Below are positions 16,960-23,721 of a DNA stretch of 35,589 bases, piece by piece. This stretch comes from Verrucomicrobiota bacterium (GTDB taxonomy: Bacteria > Verrucomicrobiota > Verrucomicrobiia > Chthoniobacterales > UBA10450): the NCBI GenBank assembly GCA_003218755.1, contig QHOK01000104.1, positions 1 through 35,589 of the forward strand. The letters run 5' to 3'. The position numbers and the translations under genes are program-made. Position 1 is the stretch's first letter. Each line of letters starts with the position of its first letter. Below the pieces are notes generated by a model. That model had not been told where the DNA came from. It made no database searches and saw only the letters and a list, made by a program, of their open reading frames with translations.

Positions 16960-17031
16960 AAGCGCGCGACCATCCTCGTATCCGCGACACTGTCAAGGAC
17001 GATCAAATGTCTCATTTTCAATGATCCTGTT

Positions 17032-17096
17032 ACCACAGAGGGCACAGAGGCCGCAGAGCAAAAATAAATCTCTGCGCTCTCCGCGATCTCTGTGGT
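17032..17096. repeat. ACCACAGAG inverted repeat element in the xseA leader
   Basis: ACCACAGAGGGCACAGAGG at the left and its imperfect complement ending CTCTGTGGT at the right form a ~65-base foldback with an AT-rich centre. It ends six bases before the xseA ATG. The type is common in environmental bacterial genomes. Confidence 0.7.
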
Positions 17097-17102
17097 TAAT
17101 TT

Positions 17103-18395
17103 ATGACCCGAATGCAGCTTACGACCGATTTCTTCCAGCAGACGTCGAAAATTTTCACTGTCTCCGAGCTCACGCGGAGCATTCGCGGCACGCTCGAGAC
17201 GAAATTCGGCGCTGTGTGGGTGCATGGTGAAATTTCAAACTACAAGCTGCATCCGAGCGGCCATCAGTACTTCACGCTCAAAGATCAGCGCGCCCAGATC
17301 TCATGTGTGGTTTGGCGCGACACTATGTTGCCCCCACGACAACCCCTTCTCGATGGAGCCCAAGTGCAGGTTTACGGCACCGTGACGGTTTTCGAAGCGC
17401 GCGGACAATACCAGCTCAACGTGCAGATTCTTCAGCCGCGCGGAGTCGGCGTGCTCCAGGCAAAATTCGAAGCGCTCAAGCGCAAGCTCGAAGCGGAAGG
17501 ATTGTTCGCGCCTGAACGCAAACGGCCGTTGCCGAAATTTCCGCGGCGAATCGGGATAATAACGTCGCCAACTGGCGCAGCGATTCGCGACATGCTGAAC
17601 GTGCTGCGCCGTCGCGCACCCTGGTTACAGATTTTGATCAACCCGGTTCGCGTTCAGGGAACGGGCGCGGCGCAGGAGATCGCCGTCGCGATTCGCGAGC
17701 TCGCTAACGAAGCATTTGCGCCTCTGGATCTCATCGTCGTCACGCGTGGCGGCGGTAGTATCGAAGATTTGTGGGAGTTCAACGAAGAGATTGTCGCACG
17801 AGCGATATTTCATTCCGCAGTCCCAATCGTCGTGGCAGTTGGCCACGAAATCGATTTCACCATCTCCGATTTCGTCGCCGATCTGCGGGCGCCCACCCCC
17901 AGCGCCGCCGCGGAATTGATTGTGCCCGATATCATCGATCTTCAGCGGCGCATCGACGGCTGCTCCCGCGTGCTCGCGCGCCAGTTGCTCAACCGCGTCC
18001 GCGACGCGCAACAACGACTGGACCACGCGCGCGAGATTCTGCAGCGCTGCCTCGCGCACAAGATCGACAGTTACAAGCGCGGACTTCTCCACATCTCGCG
18101 CGCGTTACAAGCACGCAGTCCCGCGCGGGAGCTGACGATGCGCCGCAACCGTTTTGCTGATTTGCATCGGCGATTGGTTGCGTCACCCGGGCGCCTGCTC
18201 GAAAACGCAAGGCACCGTTTCCGCCACATGGAAGGAATTCTGCGAGTGCTCGGGCCCGACGCCACGTTGCGCCGCGGCTACAGCATCACCATGAACGAGC
18301 GCGGAAAAATTATCTGCAGAGTCGCAGCAGTCCGCCCTCAGATGAAAATTCGCACGCGTGTGAGCGACGGCGAATTCGGCTCGGAGGTCTTGTAG
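17103..18395 (+). CDS. xseA: Exodeoxyribonuclease VII large subunit
   Basis: A 430-residue catalytic subunit of exonuclease VII, which degrades single-stranded DNA to oligonucleotides in repair. The N-terminal OB-fold domain has FTVSELTRSIRGTLE, VWVHGEISNYK and GHQYFTLKD. The catalytic domain has PRRIGIITSPTGAAIRDML, then DLIVVTRGGGSIEDLWEFNE, VVAVGHEIDFTISDFVADLR and APTPSAAAEL. A long helical region (residues ~275-370) follows, then the C-terminal LRRGYSITMNERGK segment. Length is typical. The start is ATG 17103 or 17112. The small subunit gene xseB is not visible next to it. The TAG stop lies in a TTGTAGG tag like those of the REP-like units. Confidence 0.96.
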   Translation: MTRMQLTTDFFQQTSKIFTVSELTRSIRGTLETKFGAVWVHGEISNYKLHPSGHQYFTLKDQRAQISCVVWRDTMLPPRQPLLDGAQVQVYGTVTVFEARGQYQLNVQILQPRGVGVLQAKFEALKRKLEAEGLFAPERKRPLPKFPRRIGIITSPTGAAIRDMLNVLRRRAPWLQILINPVRVQGTGAAQEIAVAIRELANEAFAPLDLIVVTRGGGSIEDLWEFNEEIVARAIFHSAVPIVVAVGHEIDFTISDFVADLRAPTPSAAAELIVPDIIDLQRRIDGCSRVLARQLLNRVRDAQQRLDHAREILQRCLAHKIDSYKRGLLHISRALQARSPARELTMRRNRFADLHRRLVASPGRLLENARHRFRHMEGILRVLGPDATLRRGYSITMNERGKIICRVAAVRPQMKIRTRVSDGEFGSEVL

Positions 18396-18664
18396 GTAGA
18401 CGCGACCAAGGTTGCCTTGCGCCAGGCCGAATGGAGGCCCGCCGCTCGGCGATTGCAAACAAAAGACGTGATGAGGCTAGAGATTGCGCGGAGCCGCCAA
18501 TCAATTCACGAAGTCCTATAGTCGCTGACACAATGCTGTCGTCCGCGCCTACGATAAGGCGCCAATGTGATTAGAGGGCGCGAAGAAGCGCACTCAAGCC
18601 GGTTATTCATGCTCGACAGTGAAAATTGGCTTTGAGAAGATAAGGTCACGAATTCCGTGCGAGC
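18396..18664. other. Spacer between xseA and the cyclase gene
   Basis: About 270 bases with no supported gene. A perfect 6-bp hairpin GCGCCT-acgata-AGGCGC lies at 18545-18562. A weak GCGACC/GGTTGC hairpin follows the xseA stop. No xseB-like frame is present. Confidence 0.5.
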
Positions 18665-18670
18665 GGGAGG
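18665..18670 (+). promoter_or_regulatory. Shine-Dalgarno fixing the cyclase start
   Basis: GGGAGG four bases before the ATG at 18675 supports that start (MSSVEEPH...) rather than the GTG at 18657. Confidence 0.7.
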
Positions 18671-18674
18671 CAAC

Positions 18675-19430
18675 ATGTCGAGTGTTGAAGAGCCGCATCT
18701 CCACCTTGAGGTCGGGCATATTTTGTTCCTGGACAGTGTCGGATACTCAAAGCTGCTCAGCGATGAACAAAAAGAGTTGGTTCAGAAGCTCAATCAGATT
18801 GTTCGAGAGACCGAGCAATTCCGTGCCGCCGAAGCTGAGGGAAAGTTGACACGTTTACCGACGGGCGATGGGATGGTGCTCGTCTTTACAAACAATCCTG
18901 AAGCGCCGGTGGAGTGCGCGCTAGAAATCAGCAAGGCGCTGCAAAGTCACCCGAAACTTAAAGTACGCATGGGCATTCACAGTGGCCCGGTCAATCCAGT
19001 CGCGGATGTGAACGATCAGTCCAATCTCCTCGGGGCTGGGATTAACGTGGCGCAGCGCGTCATGTATTGTGGCGATGCCGGACATATTCTCCTCTCGAAG
19101 CATTTCGCCGAAGACTTGGAGCAATATGCTCACTGGCGATCGCATTTGCACGACGTCGGAGAAGTCACAGGCAAGCATGGCCTGAGGGTGCCGCTTGTTA
19201 ATCTCTATACGGATGAACTCGGGAATTCAGCTCTGCCAGTGAAGTTGAGCCGAGCGAGAGCCGCTTTTCGAGTTAAATCTGCTGTTGTCGCAGCGTTGCT
19301 CCTGATTACGGCCCTCGGTGTTGCATTTTTGGATGTTTCGGCGCTCACAAGAGAAACTCATGAACGCGGCCGCGGCGATTCCTTACAAGAGCATCGCGGT
19401 CCTCCCTTTCGAGAATCTGAGCGAAGATAA
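18675..19430 (+). CDS. Class III nucleotidyl cyclase domain plus membrane helix (5' half of a frameshifted sensor)
   Basis: Residues 1-185 form a class III adenylate/guanylate cyclase homology domain. It has a metal-binding Asp in FLDSVGYSKLL, RLPTGDGMVLVF with the second Asp, VRMGIHSGPV, and AGINVAQRVM carrying the Asn/Arg pair (NVAQR) that stabilises the transition state. The catalytic set therefore looks complete. A membrane helix follows (VVAALLLITALGVAFL). After this helix the frame runs into nonsense (THERGRGDSLQEH...), while the +1 frame continues sensibly into a TolB-like domain. Removing one T from the T5 run at 19326-19330 joins them as ...GVAFWMFRRSQEKL.... In similar Verrucomicrobiota proteins I recall, cyclase, helix, TolB-like domain and TPRs form one chain. 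Confidence 0.85.
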   Translation: MSSVEEPHLHLEVGHILFLDSVGYSKLLSDEQKELVQKLNQIVRETEQFRAAEAEGKLTRLPTGDGMVLVFTNNPEAPVECALEISKALQSHPKLKVRMGIHSGPVNPVADVNDQSNLLGAGINVAQRVMYCGDAGHILLSKHFAEDLEQYAHWRSHLHDVGEVTGKHGLRVPLVNLYTDELGNSALPVKLSRARAAFRVKSAVVAALLLITALGVAFLDVSALTRETHERGRGDSLQEHRGPPFRESERR

Positions 19431-21066
19431 AGCGAACGCCTATTTCGCGGACGGCACCCAGAATGAAATTCTAACCAAGCTCGCTGGTATCGGCGACCTG
19501 AAAGTTATCTCGCGGACTTCCTCCGCCAAATATAAAAGCAAGCCAGAAGACTTGAAGACAGTGGCTCGCGAACTCGGCGTGGCCACCGTACTTGAAGGCA
19601 CCGTGCAAAAGGCTGGCGACAAAGTGCGGGTAAATGTGCAACTCCTCGATGCGCGCAGCGACACGCATCTCTGGGCGAAGAGTTATGATCGTAACCTGAG
19701 CGATATTTTTACAGTCGAGAGCGACGTGGCGCAGGAGATTGCCGATGCGCTACAGGCGAAGCTTTCGCCGAGCCAGGCGAAGGCCTTGGCCGAAGCGCCC
19801 ACGCGTGACACGGAAGCTTATGATCTGTTTTTGAAAGGTGAATACCAGCAACGCCAGGCCGAAAACACAGAAAACGTAGATTTTTTCGATCATGCCGAAG
19901 CTTTCTATCGGCAAGCGCTGGCGCGGGATCCGAGTTTTGCCCTTGCGTATGCGCGACTCGCTTACAGCCGATTGAATCGGCACTGGTTTAGCACCCGTCT
20001 GACTTCGGCACAATTGGAGGAGGTAAAGTCTAATATCGACCGGGCACTAGCGATTGCTCCAGATTTGCCGGAGGCACACCTGGCGATGGGAGTATTTCAT
20101 TACTGGGGCCATCGTGACTATGATTCTGCCTTGAGAGCACTGGACCGGGCTATCGAACTCCAGCCAAGTAGCTCCGATAGTCGTACGTTCCGGGCGGCCA
20201 TTTATCGTCGCCGCGGTGAACGGCGCCGCTCGCTTGCCGAATTCGAGCGCGCGTTGGAGCTCGATCCGCGCGAGAGTTCGATTCCTACTGAGATCGGCAA
20301 TTCGTATCTTGACCTTCGTCGTTGGAGCGATGCTGAACAAGCGCTTAGCCGCGCTTTAGCGCTCGACCCGCATAATATAAATGCATCTTACCACCTTGGA
20401 GTTACCTATATCAATGGCAGCGGCGATATTGAGCGCGCCAGGCGAAGGTGGAAGGAAGGACCGGAGGACCCCAAAGGGCAAGTTAGCCAGTACGGCGTTT
20501 TGATTTCTCAGATGATTCGGGAGGATGTGTATCTCGACGTGCTAGAGAGACATTTCGCTGATGCTCTTAAGGCGTCGGACGTTGCACGGACCGACACAGC
20601 CGACGGGCGCCTAAGGAAGCTAAAGGCGCGAATTGGGATTCAGGTGCTTGCCGGCCAAAATGCGGCAACAAGACCGCAGTGCGAGCAAGCACGCGTCTTA
20701 CTCGAATCTCAGCGAGCCGAGCGGCCAGAAGACCGCACATCGGTAACAGAGTTAGCCTGGGTTTACGTTTGCCTCGGACGTTACGCCGATGCGCTCCGCG
20801 TCGCGCGAGAAGCGGCAGAGGCATTGCCAATGGAAAAAGATGCGATTGTCGGCGCAAATTTTCTTTTAGGACTAGCCCAAATCGAAGCGCACACTGGACA
20901 GTCCGAAGAGGCGATAAAAATACTCGGGCAGCTACTGAAAGTCCCTGCCGGAGAATACGTTTCTGTTACGCGTCTGAAGATCGATCCCGTCTGGGACCCG
21001 ATCCGTAACGATGCAGGTTTTCAAAAACTCCTTTCCGAACCAGAGCCAGAAACTGTCTACAAGTAG
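19360..21066 (+). CDS. TolB/FlgO-like domain with TPRs (3' half of the frameshifted sensor)
   Basis: The N-terminus carries the TolB/FlgO-like domain common in cyclase-TPR sensors: YKSIAVLPFENLSEDK, then YFADGTQNEILTKLAGI. It continues with LKVISRTSSAKYK, GVATVLEGTVQKAGDKVRV and DTHLWAKSYDRNL. About ten TPR-like helix pairs follow, for example FYRQALARDPSFALAYARLA, IDRALAIAPDLPEAHLAMG and AEQALSRALALDPHNINASY. The C-terminus RLKIDPVWDPIRNDAGFQKLL is typical of the group. The region should bind a protein or ligand and control the upstream cyclase. The frame is open from about 19318. If translated separately, the ATG at 19360 is the likeliest start, but a single fused protein is more plausible. 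A decayed repeat begins three bases after the stop. Confidence 0.85.
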   Translation: MNAAAAIPYKSIAVLPFENLSEDKANAYFADGTQNEILTKLAGIGDLKVISRTSSAKYKSKPEDLKTVARELGVATVLEGTVQKAGDKVRVNVQLLDARSDTHLWAKSYDRNLSDIFTVESDVAQEIADALQAKLSPSQAKALAEAPTRDTEAYDLFLKGEYQQRQAENTENVDFFDHAEAFYRQALARDPSFALAYARLAYSRLNRHWFSTRLTSAQLEEVKSNIDRALAIAPDLPEAHLAMGVFHYWGHRDYDSALRALDRAIELQPSSSDSRTFRAAIYRRRGERRRSLAEFERALELDPRESSIPTEIGNSYLDLRRWSDAEQALSRALALDPHNINASYHLGVTYINGSGDIERARRRWKEGPEDPKGQVSQYGVLISQMIREDVYLDVLERHFADALKASDVARTDTADGRLRKLKARIGIQVLAGQNAATRPQCEQARVLLESQRAERPEDRTSVTELAWVYVCLGRYADALRVAREAAEALPMEKDAIVGANFLLGLAQIEAHTGQSEEAIKILGQLLKVPAGEYVSVTRLKIDPVWDPIRNDAGFQKLLSEPEPETVYK

Positions 21067-21068
21067 CG

Positions 21069-21195
21069 AATTGCAAAAGTAGTACCGCTTCCAGCGCAGT
21101 GATTCGCATTTACGATGACACCGATATCGTGATCGAGACGCACGAGCAGGCGGCGATTTCAAAAAGCCGGTGAGCTTTTTGATCGCGCTCGGCAC
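21069..21195 (+). pseudogene. Decayed gene tail, copy 1 (VIETHE-type)
   Basis: A relic reading frame at 21099-21173 gives VIRIYDDTDIVIETHEQ and ends at TGA. The DNA matches 22740-22855 along its whole length: an AATTG...GTAGT start, the GAGACGCA/T core, GGCGAYTTCAA, then a T-rich run and ATCGC...GGCA. I recall short Verrucomicrobiota proteins ending in a VIETHE...GDFKEW-like motif, so this looks like the 3' end of such a gene. There is no start or full-length frame. Confidence 0.6.
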
Positions 21196-21255
21196 AAACC
21201 TATTTTAACATCGCGGATAAGACGGAATTATTCGATAGCATGTTATAGAAGTAGT

Positions 21256-21858
21256 ATGGCCAGAAAGAGCTTCGTACCACTTACACTAGTCTCGCTATGC
21301 CTCCTGGTGTCGATTGATACGAGCCAAGTGATGGCTGCTAACATGCGCACCTTTATAGAAGCTGTTCGGAGAAAGGCGACTGTCGTCTACGTTGGCTCTG
21401 TTAAGGAAGTGCACCTGCTGACACGAACAAAGTTCGACATCAAAGCACGGGCAGTTGTGGACGTCTTAGCGGTTGTGCGAGGTCCTGGCATGAACCCGCG
21501 TGAGGCTACTATCGAATATTCGAGTTTTGACGACAAAACGCCAATGTTAGAGGGTGGCCCACAGTATCAACTACGGCCTGGCGTCAAGGTTGTGGTCTTT
21601 GCAAACTCCTTCGCAAGCCCCATTCCGCCTGGATATCTTTTGCAGGGTAGCCGCGACGAGTTGCTGCAACGTGTTGTAACACTCCGCGATGCCCTGAGGT
21701 ATTCAGGTCGAATTGTACGACAAGCTTTGCGCGTACCTCCGTGCATCCAAATAACGGATCTATTGCAGAGGAGGATGGATACAAGTTTGCGCGCTTGTTC
21801 CGATAGGCCAAATCGCCTCGAAATGGGTATCGTCACGCTACGATATTGGCACCTGTGA
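21256..21858 (+). CDS. Exported protein of unknown function
   Basis: 200 residues with an N-terminal signal peptide (FVPLTLVSLCLLVSIDTSQVMA, probable cleavage after VMA). The mature N-terminal half looks like a compact beta-rich domain: ATVVYVGSVKEVHLL, KARAVVDVLAVVRGPG, ATIEYSSFDDKTP, PGVKVVVFANSF. This is followed by LLQGSRDELLQRVVTLRDAL. The last ~50 residues (Arg-, Cys- and Leu-rich) look less protein-like. An alternative frame from about 21695 could encode a different tail, so a frameshift near the C-terminus is possible. I recognise no named family. It is the first of two genes lying between the decayed direct repeats. Its stop overlaps the start of the next gene. Confidence 0.65.
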   Translation: MARKSFVPLTLVSLCLLVSIDTSQVMAANMRTFIEAVRRKATVVYVGSVKEVHLLTRTKFDIKARAVVDVLAVVRGPGMNPREATIEYSSFDDKTPMLEGGPQYQLRPGVKVVVFANSFASPIPPGYLLQGSRDELLQRVVTLRDALRYSGRIVRQALRVPPCIQITDLLQRRMDTSLRACSDRPNRLEMGIVTLRYWHL

Positions 21859-22649
21859 ACTGGTTGGCGCGCCTATCACTGCTTCTTGGCCTAAACGCTG
21901 TGCCCGTTGTTGGAGTAGCGGGCGCAGGTTGGACAAATGCCACCGCTCTCGTTCTCTACTGGTGCGAGACGGTGATTCTCGTACTTTTGGTCGCGCTCAG
22001 GATTCGCTTACATCGGCGGTGGACGAACAAACGCTGTCACTACTGCGAGACGCTCGTCAAAATCACTCGAAATGGTTTGAGTAGAACTGAAAGATCGACC
22101 GGCTACTTCGGTACAAGTTTCATCGCAGTGGCCCTGACGTTCGCTACGGCTCAAGCTGTCTTTCTGAGTTTCGTTCTATATAAAACTCATCTCCTGGATA
22201 ACGTAAGTTTTACGCAGCTGATACAGGGATTGGCAGCAACCGCGATGTTTCTGTGTGTTGAATTTCTCATCGACCTGAGAGGGCTTCGTGAACGCCCATT
22301 CGCATGGATTCGAGACATGAGTAACGCGGTGCTTTGGCGAGTGTTTCTTGTGCAGATCGTCATCATTTGCGGTGTTGTTGGAATCGCGTGGCTCGGACTT
22401 CCCCGGATCACACTCATCACGTTTGTCGCTTTAAAGCTCTACACGGATGCGACATCTCAATTACCTCAATATGACCCGGCGGAAGCGCCGGCCTGGGTGG
22501 TTTGCGTGTTCGGAAATGGTTTCGCCCGATATTGGCGCGCCGCGAAACGCGTCGAGAAAGCCCGTGCAGCGGCCGAAGAGGAAATCTTCTACGGCCGACC
22601 GATGCCTTTGGAGAAGACGCCAAATCAAAGGACGGACATTTTGGCTTGA
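21855..22649 (+). CDS. Polytopic membrane protein, DUF6498-like
   Basis: A ~264-residue membrane protein with about six hydrophobic segments. The opening WLARLSLLLGLNAVPVVGVA, then GWTNATALVLYWCETVILVL, resembles DUF6498 proteins (a P-x-x-G-V turn followed by a YWxE helix). That assignment is tentative and the family has no known function. Later features are a Cys pair (CHYCETL) in the first cytoplasmic loop, two helices around LTFATAQAVFLSFVLYK, FLVQIVIICGVVGIAWLGL, and a basic C-terminal tail. I prefer GTG 21855, which overlaps the upstream TGA as GTGA and suggests translational coupling. The TTG at 21846 is the alternative. Confidence 0.7.
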   Translation: MNWLARLSLLLGLNAVPVVGVAGAGWTNATALVLYWCETVILVLLVALRIRLHRRWTNKRCHYCETLVKITRNGLSRTERSTGYFGTSFIAVALTFATAQAVFLSFVLYKTHLLDNVSFTQLIQGLAATAMFLCVEFLIDLRGLRERPFAWIRDMSNAVLWRVFLVQIVIICGVVGIAWLGLPRITLITFVALKLYTDATSQLPQYDPAEAPAWVVCVFGNGFARYWRAAKRVEKARAAAEEEIFYGRPMPLEKTPNQRTDILA

Positions 22650-22739
22650 CGGCCTGCAAGTGAAGCGCTGTGTTTGCGCTCTTTTCCGTGAACTGATCCT
22701 GACGCGATCGGCAATACCGTGAATTGCGCGAAGTTGCAC

Positions 22740-22855
22740 AATTGTTCACGTAGTGCTGCGATTCACTTTACGGTGAAGCTGGCGACCGGTGACCGAGACG
22801 CATCAGCAAGTTGGCGACTTCAAGGAGTGGTAAATTTTTTTCATCGCACCGGGCA
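22740..22855 (+). pseudogene. Decayed gene tail, copy 2 (VIETHE-type)
   Basis: The end of the relic frame, 22789-22833, reads VTETHQQVGDFKEW then TAA. The bases just before it (TTTACGGTGAAGCTGGC) fit the preceding part of the same motif in another frame, so it is frameshifted. It is a direct repeat of 21069-21195. Confidence 0.6.
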
Positions 22856-22936
22856 TCTGTTCCTTGGTAACTTTCGTCGCGGGTCCAAGAGAACGAAGAA
22901 AGCCGGATGACATCTCGCGCCGCGCAATGAAATGGT

Positions 22937-23149
22937 ATGGAAACGATCCGAGATAACGACCACAGCGACCGAGTAATTAAAAAATGCCAGCGCATTGCCG
23001 GACTGAAAGCCCTGCTCAAAGAATGGGAGCTATCCGATAATCTTGATCTTGATTATATTCGAGGACTGAAGGCGCGACTGCTATCTGTCAAAAATCAACT
23101 GAAGAACATGTGCGGTCATGACGGGTCAGAGGGAATGGACGATTGGTAG
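22937..23149 (+). CDS. Small helical protein, hypothetical
   Basis: A 70-residue frame (METIRDNDHSDRVIKKCQ...). It is charged and strongly helical: VIKKCQRIAGLKALLKEWEL, then LDYIRGLKARLLSVKNQL, ending in an acidic tail GMDDW. Heptad-like leucines suggest a short coiled coil. No family is recognised and there is no good Shine-Dalgarno. Its amino-acid make-up is less Arg- and Ser-rich than typical shadow ORFs, and no longer frame opposes it. Confidence 0.4.
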   Translation: METIRDNDHSDRVIKKCQRIAGLKALLKEWELSDNLDLDYIRGLKARLLSVKNQLKNMCGHDGSEGMDDW

Positions 23150-23229
23150 TTAGTGAGCAAAGCAGAAAGCGCCCCGCGGCGAAGCGTGACGGCTGATTGC
23201 CAAATACTGCTAGTTTGGCCCGCGCAGTT

Positions 23230-23340
23230 TTACTGATTATTGAGAATCGTTTGCGGTGCAGGTTTACTCACTTCAGCAGTTAAGGCTATAAAACCTGCTG
23301 CTATAGCAGTGGCCACTTTCGTTTCGACAGATAATTTCAT
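23230..23340 (-). CDS. 36-residue peptide with hydrophobic stretch
   Basis: Below the ORF-track cutoff. The frame reads MKLSVETKVATAIAAGFIAL, then TAEVSKPAPQTILNNQ, then TAA. A strong Shine-Dalgarno (AAGGGG) sits five bases upstream of the ATG. The basic-polar N-terminus and the hydrophobic stretch VATAIAAGFIALTA look like a signal peptide or single-pass micro-protein, followed by a short polar tail. I recall similar peptides beginning MKLSxxTKVATAxAAGFIALT in soil Verrucomicrobiota, but cannot confirm this here. It lies downstream of glgB on the same strand, about 380 bases away. The function is unknown. Confidence 0.6.
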   Translation of the reverse strand: MKLSVETKVATAIAAGFIALTAEVSKPAPQTILNNQ

Positions 23341-23352
23341 ATCTTCCCCTTG

Positions 23353-23721
23353 TTGATGGTTTCATCTCGCCCTCGCCGATCGACGACTCTTTGCCGCACA
23401 GCTCCCTTTTCGCCTTCTTTGATCAGCGAGAAAACTGCTCGTTCGCAAGGACGAGTCACTTCAATCTCCTGAAACGAGGGCTTCCTTTGTTGGTACCGTT
23501 CGAATTCCACCGCGCCGATGGATGTCCGCCTGGTCGCGCAGATGCCTAGACTTCAAAAAACATCGAACGTCGCGGCATTGGTAACGTTCTGCGAGAGATG
23601 AAGCTCTGATTTTAGTCTCTCAATGCCTACCGCCACGTCGTCACGAAGAATTTTTATGCTTAATATGTTAGTAGCACTTCGTTGCGACGACATCACCACC
23701 CACGGACACTAGTTCAAAAAA
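23353..23721. other. Spacer between glgB and the small peptide gene
   Basis: About 370 bases. I see no gene, clear hairpin or repeat family member here. It presumably holds the 3' end of glgB and the promoter of the peptide gene. Confidence 0.4.

Noticed and set aside
18396-18674. Search for xseB downstream of xseA
   Set aside because: No small helical frame with exonuclease VII small-subunit features is present on either strand.
21256-22649. The exported-protein / DUF6498-like pair as a defence or toxin-antitoxin module
   Set aside because: No nuclease, NTPase, toxin or antitoxin motif is visible in either protein; only the flanking repeats suggest mobility.
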